Source: Bacillus sp. sid0103
GTDB lineage: Bacteria; Bacillota; Bacilli; Bacillales_B; DSM-18226
DNA: 64,000 nucleotides
Assembly: GCF_019219025.1 (NCBI RefSeq)
Contig: NZ_JAHUWN010000003.1
Location: 124,001 to 188,000 of the forward strand
Direction of reading: 5' to 3'
Shown here one piece after another: positions 57,978 to 64,000 of the stretch (its first letter is position 1; each line of letters starts with the position of its first letter). Position numbers and translations under genes: made by a program. Under the pieces are notes generated by a model that was not told where the DNA came from, ran no database searches, and saw only the letters and a program-made list of their open reading frames with translations.

Positions 57978-59294
57978 CTAACTAATTTTTCTATCGGAAG
58001 TTTGCACTGTTTTTTCAAGTTTGGACCAATCAATTGTATTTTCTAGCACAATCGCTAGCAAAATTCCTACAAGTAAGCCGCTCCCTAAAAGTGGACGAAC
58101 TAGCATCGGCAGCGAAGAAAACATTTCAGAAGGAATATTCATGATTGCAATACCCAGTAACACCGGAGCAGCGATGCGATAAATCGTTCTCTGGTTAAAA
58201 CGAATTCCATTCAGATTGGTGAGTGCACCGCTAAAAAGTTGCAAATAGGCGACAAATAAAACAGCATCACCGACACTGATCGGCAGAGTAGAAAACAGGT
58301 TGCTTAGTTCAGGCACCAAGCCAAGGACAATAAACATCGCTCCCCCTATAATGATGGGTGCCCGCTCAAATATGAGTGTAGACTGTAAAAACCCCAGTGA
58401 AGAAATATAGGGAGCATACGGGACCAGACCAAATAGACCTGAAACGATCGAATTTATCCCCGTTAACACAAATGAGCGCTGATACTGATCATTTGTCGTT
58501 GCGGTCTTTAAGATGGGCTCGATCCCTTTTATCGAAGCCATAGTATTGGTTGTATTAACTAAGCCAGTGATCACTGCCATAAGAATAAGACCCAAGCTAA
58601 AACTAGGTTTCCCCCAGGGAAAGATCTGAAAAAACTCCGTTGATGTACTCACATGAGCAGCAGGCGCAGGGAAAAATACGGCGTGAATCCCCCATCCTGT
58701 TACGATACCAATAAGGATGGAAAAGTTCCGAATAACTCCAGGTCCCTTCAAATTAATCCAGACAACGAGAATGATTAACAGGATAGATAGCCCTGCAGTT
58801 GGTAGATCAATCTGATCGGATGTTCCCAATCCAAGCATTCCTTTTGTAAAAATAACAATCAACTGGCTCGCTAGTAAAAAGAGTACCGTACTCATAACCA
58901 CTGGCGTAAACAAGCGCTTTAATACCCTTCCCATCCCTAAAAATCCGAGTATCATAACTAAAGCGCCTGAAAAAATAATACCAAGCGAAAGACCACCACC
59001 CAGTTCTGCCAAATTAAGACCGGCCGAAGATGCCGAAGCGCAAATACTTAAGATGGCTCCCCACCACAAGCCAGATTGCCCTTCCATAAGTGGATACTTA
59101 TGACCAAAAGCAGCTTGTAGGATACAAGCCGCACCTGTATAGACAAATGATCGTTGAAGTGCACTTGCAACCTCTCCAGCTGATAGGTCAAAGGCAACCC
59201 CTATTGTTAACGGGATGACGACAGTATTCGCAAACATGAAAAATAACCATTGCAGACCAGCCAAGAACATGGTGGTCGTGAATCTTCGGTTCAA
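57978..59294 (-). CDS. NCS2-family nucleobase permease (xanthine/uracil type)
   Basis: 438 residues, about 12-14 transmembrane helices. N-terminal L-Q-W-L-F-F-M-F-A-N-T-V-V-I-P-L, the nucleobase/ascorbate loop P-L-M-E-G-Q-S-G-L-W-W-G-A and a central F-x-P-V-V-M-S motif. Imports purines or uracil with protons. TTG start, AAGGAGGG site. Position beside the PucR-type regulator points to purine or ureide salvage. Confidence 0.88.
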   Translation of the reverse strand: MNRRFTTTMFLAGLQWLFFMFANTVVIPLTIGVAFDLSAGEVASALQRSFVYTGAACILQAAFGHKYPLMEGQSGLWWGAILSICASASSAGLNLAELGGGLSLGIIFSGALVMILGFLGMGRVLKRLFTPVVMSTVLFLLASQLIVIFTKGMLGLGTSDQIDLPTAGLSILLIILVVWINLKGPGVIRNFSILIGIVTGWGIHAVFFPAPAAHVSTSTEFFQIFPWGKPSFSLGLILMAVITGLVNTTNTMASIKGIEPILKTATTNDQYQRSFVLTGINSIVSGLFGLVPYAPYISSLGFLQSTLIFERAPIIIGGAMFIVLGLVPELSNLFSTLPISVGDAVLFVAYLQLFSGALTNLNGIRFNQRTIYRIAAPVLLGIAIMNIPSEMFSSLPMLVRPLLGSGLLVGILLAIVLENTIDWSKLEKTVQTSDRKIS

Positions 59295-59324
59295 CTGTCA
59301 TCCCTCCTTACTTTAGTGTTCCCT

Positions 59325-60158
59325 TTAAACAACTGTAATAATAATTCCTAAAATAGTAATCACACAGGCAGTTAGTTTAGCAGGTGTAATGCGTTCTTTA
59401 AAATAGTACCATGCCAAGAAAACAGCAAATAATGGTGAGGTGAAAGCTAGTGAAACAACTAGTGTTCCATCTGCAAACTTTAATGCCGTGAACAGACAGA
59501 CCCATTGGATGATGACGGTAATTCCACGTAAACTAAGATGTTTATGCAGGCTCGGAAACCATACCTTTGGACGGTAAATTAGATAGGTTATCAAAGCAAT
59601 TCCGCAGGCACGATAAAAGTAAAGTGTCACAGGATTTACCCATCCATGAACAAGTAATTGCTGCGAAGGCACCATACTAACACCGAAAACAACCGCTGAA
59701 GCAATCCCCAATAAATTCCCTGCTTTTTTTAACTCAAAAAAGGGAGTTAGCGGGTTCCGTCCTTTCAGATTCAATAAATAGACACCCACCATGATAAACA
59801 AAACAGACACAAGCACAAATGGATGAAAACCATACAAGATGGTATTTGGAATAAACGTAAACAATGGCGTTAAAGCCATGTAAACAGAAAGGACGGATAC
59901 CTCGATTTTCTGCATCGCTTTAAAGAAAAGCAAATTTCCTAACATATCTAACAGGACAACCAAAACCAACAATGAAATCGAAATCACGTTAGCTTTAAAT
60001 AAATAATGCCAGGGCAATGTTAAACCTAGAAACAACCCTACGTATGCAAAGGATGTAACAATGAAACTATTATTATCCTTCATTTCATCAACAATTCTCT
60101 TCGCATAAAGCGCATTCAGTGCATTAAAAAAAGAACTAATCAGTGACAAAAACAGCAT
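59325..60158 (-). CDS. EamA-family (DMT superfamily) transporter
   Basis: 277 residues, about ten transmembrane helices in two EamA halves; the second half carries G-V-S-M-V-P-S-Q-Q-L and W-Y-Y-F-K-E-R-I-T-P-A-K-L, the usual EamA end motif. Small-molecule exporter or importer, substrate unknown. Thirty bases upstream of the NCS2 permease in the same direction, so likely one operon. Confidence 0.87.
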   Translation of the reverse strand: MLFLSLISSFFNALNALYAKRIVDEMKDNNSFIVTSFAYVGLFLGLTLPWHYLFKANVISISLLVLVVLLDMLGNLLFFKAMQKIEVSVLSVYMALTPLFTFIPNTILYGFHPFVLVSVLFIMVGVYLLNLKGRNPLTPFFELKKAGNLLGIASAVVFGVSMVPSQQLLVHGWVNPVTLYFYRACGIALITYLIYRPKVWFPSLHKHLSLRGITVIIQWVCLFTALKFADGTLVVSLAFTSPLFAVFLAWYYFKERITPAKLTACVITILGIIITVV

Positions 60159-60414
60159 GAGACATTTCCTTCCTCCCGCTAAACTTTAAAATAATTTCGA
60201 TTTTCTAAATATTTAATAGATTACAACAAATTTTTTTCGATGGGAAGAAGGAATTTAATTATTAGAACAATATAATCTAAAACACGGCTTTGAAAGCCAG
60301 TGATTTTCCTGTTCAAGCCTTAGTTTTAGCCTATTATGAAAAACCGGATGTTTTTTCCGACTGGATCCTTTTTCAAAGACGACTTTTTAGCTACCTTTTT
60401 TAAAGGCTTTTTGA

Positions 60415-60515
60415 TTTATCTGCCACTTTGAACACTTTATCTGCCGCTTTTTCATTTTATCGGCCACTTTACGATTTTATCTGCCACTTTCAGTACTTTA
60501 TCTGCCATTTTCATT
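60415..60515. repeat. Five tandem copies of a TTTATCTGCCACTTT unit
   Basis: Unit starts at 60415, 60436, 60456, 60476 and 60497, spacing 20-21 bases; each contains TTATC-G/T-GCC-x-CTTT (the last copy ATTTT). Units vary in their last 5-6 bases. Much too short and variable for a CRISPR. Confidence 0.8.
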
Positions 60516-60534
60516 TCCACTGGTTTAATAAAAG

Positions 60535-60568
60535 AAAAAACCGTCCATGAAAATGTCCATGGACGGTT
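60535..60568 (-). terminator. Terminator of ppaC
   Basis: AACCGTCCATG/CATGGACGGTT, 11-base stem, on the minus strand followed by TTTTTTC, eight bases past the ppaC stop. Confidence 0.9.
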
Positions 60569-60575
60569 AATTTTA

Positions 60576-61511
60576 CTACTCACCTTTTGTAAAAATATCA
60601 GTTAAAACAGGTACAATTTGCTTTTTCCGAGATACAACACCTTTTAATGTAGCTGTGTTATTCGAAAGTGTTACATTATATGCTTTCTCGACCGCAGCTG
60701 TTTTGCTTCCTAAAGCTACACCAACTGAATCATTTGTTAAAATATCTGTAACCACAAACAGGAATAAATCTAAGTTCTTTTCTTCGATAATCTTTGAAAT
60801 TGCTGCCTCTATTTCTTCTTGGCGCGCAAGAACATCTGCTGTGTCAACAACATTCACTTGAGCGATTTCTACTTTACTTGAACCCATTTCAAATCCTTTT
60901 GCATCTAGGCTTAGGAGTTCAGAAATAGATTTATCGCGAACGTCTGCCCCAGCTTTTAGCATATCAAGTCCATAAACATCTGCGTCCACTCCAGCAATTT
61001 CTGCTAACTCGCGCGCTGCAGCCACATCTTCTGGTGTACAAGTTGGGGATTTAAATAATAAAGAGTCAGAAATAATCGCAGAAAGCATTAAACCTGCAAT
61101 TTGTTTACTAATTTCTTTATTGTTTTCTTTATACATTTTATTTAGGATGGTTGCCGTACAACCTACAGGCTCGCAGCGGTAATACAATGGATCGCTCGTT
61201 TCAAAGTTCGCAATCCGGTGGTGGTCAATAACTTCTAGAACGCGAACATCAGTGATATCATTGGCACTTTGCTGGCGCTCGTTGTGATCGACTAAAATTA
61301 CGGAGTTCACTTCACTAGCAACGGCCTCAACCAAACGAGGAACTTCAGCGTTGAAATAGTTAAGCGCATATTCTGTTTCACCATTGATTTGTCCTAAACG
61401 AACTGGTTCAACATCCAGTCCTAATTGTTTTTTCAAGTCTGCATACGCAATCGCAGAACAAATGGTATCGGTGTCAGGATTTTTATGTCCGAAAATAAGT
61501 ACTTTTTCCAT
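60576..61511 (-). CDS. ppaC: Manganese-dependent inorganic pyrophosphatase
   Basis: 311 residues, the family's usual size. DHH-superfamily motifs: [32 protein letters not shown] and the C-terminal S-R-K-K-Q-I-V-P loop for substrate. Splits pyrophosphate to phosphate, driving biosynthesis. AGGAGAAAT site before ATG. Monocistronic. Confidence 0.97.
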   Translation of the reverse strand: MEKVLIFGHKNPDTDTICSAIAYADLKKQLGLDVEPVRLGQINGETEYALNYFNAEVPRLVEAVASEVNSVILVDHNERQQSANDITDVRVLEVIDHHRIANFETSDPLYYRCEPVGCTATILNKMYKENNKEISKQIAGLMLSAIISDSLLFKSPTCTPEDVAAARELAEIAGVDADVYGLDMLKAGADVRDKSISELLSLDAKGFEMGSSKVEIAQVNVVDTADVLARQEEIEAAISKIIEEKNLDLFLFVVTDILTNDSVGVALGSKTAAVEKAYNVTLSNNTATLKGVVSRKKQIVPVLTDIFTKGE

Positions 61512-61616
61512 TTTATTTCTCCTAATCCTATTATTTTATGTAGGTCAAGCCCAATCGACCTGAGAATGGCCCTAACGAAAATTATATAATAATATGATTT
61601 AGGATTCAAAAAATTT

Positions 61617-62474
61617 TTATTGATTAATTTTTTTCATCATTCGAACTTGTTCAGTTGTTTTGACAAATCCCAGCTCTTGTAAGAATGGAATAACAGGATT
61701 TGCTACTGACCAATTTATTGTCAGGAAGGTAACGGACTTCAGATTTTCTCCACCAATTGAAGTCAAAATAGACTTAACGGTCTCTTTTTTAACTTCAGCA
61801 ACTAATTCCAGTTGATATAGAAAGACTTTTTCCAATTGCCCCTGTTGATTCCATGCCCTTTTATATAATGAGTAACCAAGTGGATTCTGATTTTCGTCAT
61901 AATAAATCTGCGCTTCCCCTGACCTTACACTTTGCCATTGACATTGCCACGGAAGATCTTTTTTATAAAAATCGTAGGTTGGGAGCTGCTCGGGCCGAAC
62001 AGATTTGCATGGAATCGTGGCATAGTTTAAATCTAATGTCCCACTTAGATAAACTATGGAATCCGTTATTACAAAGCCGAACCGCTGATATAACCGTATT
62101 GCCCTTTCATTTTCCTTAATGGCTTCGAGAGTAGCCACTTCAACTCCCTCTTCAGAATAAACGTTTAAGGCTGCCTCCATTAATAGATTGGAAACACCCT
62201 TCCCACGATAATCGGGGGCAATTCCAGTCCCGCCATTCCAAGCTGTCTTTTTCCCGGCGATGATTCGGAATCCATTTAGAACGATCGCAACAGGTTCTTC
62301 TCCGTCAAAAGCAACCAACGAATGCTGCAAAGACAATCCTTCATTAACCAAACGGTTATAGAATAGTTCAGGTGTCATTTCTAATCGCACAAAATAGCCT
62401 TCAAACCCCCGATTCCAAGCCGTAATCGTATCTTGGATTGTACATTCGGTTAATTTTTTAATAATAAGATTCAT
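61617..62474 (-). CDS. GNAT-family acetyltransferase with a second degenerate domain
   Basis: 285 residues. The first half is a full GNAT domain: G-G-T-G-I-A-P-D-Y-R-G-K-G-V-S-N-L-L is the acetyl-CoA loop, A-I-R-L-Y-Q-R-F-G-F the C-terminal motif. The second half (about 150-285) resembles another GNAT-like fold without a clear loop (P-V-I-P-F-L-Q-E-L-G-F). ATG 62474 has GGAGGAGAAACCT ahead. The gap to the broken acetyltransferase gene is 17 bases, so they may share a transcript. Confidence 0.85.
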   Translation of the reverse strand: MNLIIKKLTECTIQDTITAWNRGFEGYFVRLEMTPELFYNRLVNEGLSLQHSLVAFDGEEPVAIVLNGFRIIAGKKTAWNGGTGIAPDYRGKGVSNLLMEAALNVYSEEGVEVATLEAIKENERAIRLYQRFGFVITDSIVYLSGTLDLNYATIPCKSVRPEQLPTYDFYKKDLPWQCQWQSVRSGEAQIYYDENQNPLGYSLYKRAWNQQGQLEKVFLYQLELVAEVKKETVKSILTSIGGENLKSVTFLTINWSVANPVIPFLQELGFVKTTEQVRMMKKINQ

Positions 62475-62491
62475 AGGTTTCTCCTCCTTCT

Positions 62492-63744
62492 CTAAAACGC
62501 TGATATGCATCTTGGCTTTTCTGTAGTTGAAAATAAACTATTGATTGCATTCAAATAACTTGGATTGGACAACTTTGCTTTTCCAAATAAGTATAATTCT
62601 TTAAATGAAACGACTCCCATTAATAAAGACGAAAAATCTGATATATCTAGCGAAAACTTAACATCATAGTCACCATGGTCCATTACTTTTATCCTACCTT
62701 GGGTTGAGTGAAGAATTAGGTTACGATTATTCTGAGGCAGCATCGTATCTGTAATCTCTAGTTTTACATTTGCAGTGATATGATTGAAATTATGATGTTT
62801 TAACTCTTCAAATATCCCTTTAATATCTATGATTCGGTACATTAAGCCAACACCGGAACTATTACTTTCATGGTAGACACTTGGTATGAGATTATTGGAT
62901 CCATTACGAGGGTCGTCAATCAAGAAATGGACGCTGTCCTCATGTGTATTCCAAACAATCCTATTTACCTGATCAGCCTGACTATGTAGGAAGGTACTCA
63001 TTTCTAACAACACTTCAGGTGAATCGAAAACAAACTCTTTCATCACTAAATCATTAAAAACAAAATTTGTCTGACTCCTTTTTTCAAATGAGAACAATAG
63101 GTATCCTTTGATTTGATCCTCTTGTTCGAAACCAATGAGTCTATTTTCTGGATTTTTGAACATCCCCTCTAGTTCAGCATCCGTTTTTACAAACATACCA
63201 TTGGTTTGTTCCGCTATTTTGAAATAACATTCTGCAACTTTTCTTTGTCTTCTATACTCAAAAACCGAAAATTTGATTTACTGGGCCCTTTCGGAAAACT
63301 TAGTGGTGAGATACGATACTGATGCATTTTCGGCCCATAACCGAAACCCATTTTCTTATAAAAATCAGGACGAAATGGGTACAGCAATACCATGCTTACT
63401 CCCTTTTCCAAGAAGATATTCATGAAGGATTCGATTAATTCTTTTGCGACTTTTTCTTTTTTATGTAATAGGTCAACAGCTACGAGGCCAACACCGCCAA
63501 CGGGAATTAGTTTTGAAAAAAGATTCATTTTATGGTAATGAACCCGCATACCACCTAATAATTTGTTATTCCGAAATAATCCCATGAAATCCAATGACTC
63601 ATCATTAAATTGGCGGTCGAGTAACCTTTTAAATGTATCTTCTTTCGCCTCAGAGGATGGATTCATAATCCCGGGATATGCATTAGTAACAATATCTATG
63701 TAGTTTCGCATTTCTTGTTCATTCAATTTTCTTATCTCACTCAT
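62492..63744 (-). pseudogene. Eis-like N-acetyltransferase disrupted by a frameshift
   Basis: Two consecutive frames, 63214-63744 and the frame continuing to 62492, join into one Eis-type protein of about 415 residues. The first part is the GNAT half (G-L-V-A-V-D-L-L-H-K-K-E-K-V-A, F-Y-K-K-M-G-F-G-Y-G); the second contains the rest, with an SCP2-like C-terminal domain. Reading K-E-K-L-Q in frame one then C-Y-F-K-I-A-E-Q-T-N-G in the next frame bridges the gap; one missing base near 63230-63231 explains the shift. The start at 63744 follows GGGAGGAAG. Real decay or a sequencing error cannot be told apart here. Confidence 0.75.
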
Positions 63745-63864
63745 TGAACTTCCTCCCATATCTATGTCTGATATCTATAAAAATAACAATCTTTCTAAAA
63801 ATTGTCATTTAAAAACCATTATGAATATGGAAACTTTCATAATGGTTTTTCATCAGTTACTAAA

Positions 63865-64000
63865 CTATTTCACAGTCAAAGGAACGACCTTTTGCCCAAT
63901 TGCGGCAATCAATTCTTTTGGCATTGGAAAGCTTAATGCAGCGGGGTCCTTCATGACCGCTGGAACCGCCAACTGAAGGGCCTCTTCGCTAATATTGAAT
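63865..64000 (-). CDS. C-terminal fragment of an unidentified protein, cut by the right edge
   Basis: Forty-four residues before the stop: S-E-E-A-L-Q-L-A-V-P-A-V-M-K-D-P and F-P-M-P-K-E-L-I-A-A-I-G-Q-K. Good codon usage and an uninterrupted frame to the edge support a real gene, but the family is not recognisable from this piece. Confidence 0.45.
   Translation of the reverse strand, partial: FNISEEALQLAVPAVMKDPAALSFPMPKELIAAIGQKVVPLTVK

Larger units (their letters stand above)
60159..60575. other. Intergenic region with a tandem repeat and the ppaC terminator
   Basis: No gene seen. It holds five copies of a 20-21-bp unit (60415-60515) and a strong terminator at 60535-60568. The part from 60240 to 60410 has no recognisable feature. 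Confidence 0.55.

Noticed and set aside
60415..60515. Repeat array considered as CRISPR
   Set aside because: Units are about 21 bases in direct tandem with no distinct spacers of 30 or more bases, and no cas gene is present.
63764..63976. 70-residue plus-strand frame at the right edge
   Set aside because: Overlaps the minus-strand partial gene at 63865-64000 that reads cleanly to the edge; no ribosome site for the plus frame.
1..64000. tRNA, rRNA, riboswitch or phage attachment sites
   Set aside because: None recognised on either strand by eye; a covariance-model scan would be needed to exclude small structured RNAs.

Overview
The window looks like chromosomal DNA from a low-GC, spore-forming Bacillaceae-type Firmicute (Bacillus/Neobacillus-like). 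Support comes from strong AGGAGG-type ribosome sites, frequent TTG/GTG starts, Rho-independent terminators after most units, and recognisable Bacillus-type genes: a gvp gas-vesicle cluster in B. megaterium gene order, hutUIG, a CitA/CitB-type two-component pair with tctCBA, ppaC, csoR and a YkuE-like phosphoesterase. No rRNA, tRNA, CRISPR array, prophage or complete insertion sequence was seen.

Layout. 1-2.9 kb: partial GNAT, glutaredoxin-like protein, phosphoesterase, TatD hydrolase, spermidine-synthase-like methyltransferase. 3.2-4.6 kb: an orphan 51-residue hydrophobic peptide and a 298-residue protein with 24-residue repeats, pointing toward the gas-vesicle operon. 4.7-8.9 kb: gvpA-N-F-G-L-S-K-J on the minus strand. 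9.2-14.9 kb: hutU-hutI-hutG, without hutH, and a YesN-like regulator with a degenerate receiver. 15-19.6 kb: a rearranged spot with a stump of a MinD/ParA-type ATPase, small membrane proteins, TerD, a GIY-YIG protein, an ATP-grasp enzyme and a flavodoxin. 19.9-25.4 kb: CitA/CitB-type sensor and regulator with a TctCBA tricarboxylate transporter. 25.6-30.8 kb: esterase, phosphodiesterase, MFS exporter, ECF sigma factor and anti-sigma factor.

30.8-44.4 kb is the most striking region: a minus-strand copper-enzyme export locus headed by a CsoR-type copper repressor. It encodes two adjacent multicopper-oxidase-like proteins whose copper motifs are complementary (one has a Tat signal, the other has none), a TatA, CopC, CopD, a 1495-residue three-module multicopper oxidase whose ligand motifs lie in different modules, and a 733-residue secreted PKD-domain protein. 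My reading is that this is an extracytoplasmic, copper-dependent oxidase system. Its substrate (Mn(II), Cu(I), an organic compound) cannot be read from sequence.

44.6-51.5 kb holds mixed small genes: YkuE-like phosphoesterase, two paralogous 53-residue proteins, a CBS protein, a TetR regulator with twin operators, 3-methyladenine glycosylase, a tautomerase and a HAD phosphatase. 51.5-60.2 kb looks like a nitrogen/amide salvage block: sodium:solute symporter with a DUF3311 partner, M20 amidohydrolase, N-carbamoylase-like hydrolase, GAF-PucR type regulator, NCS2 nucleobase permease and an EamA transporter. 60.2-64 kb: a tandem-repeat spacer, ppaC, a GNAT, and an Eis-like acetyltransferase broken by a one-base frameshift. 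Both window edges cut genes.
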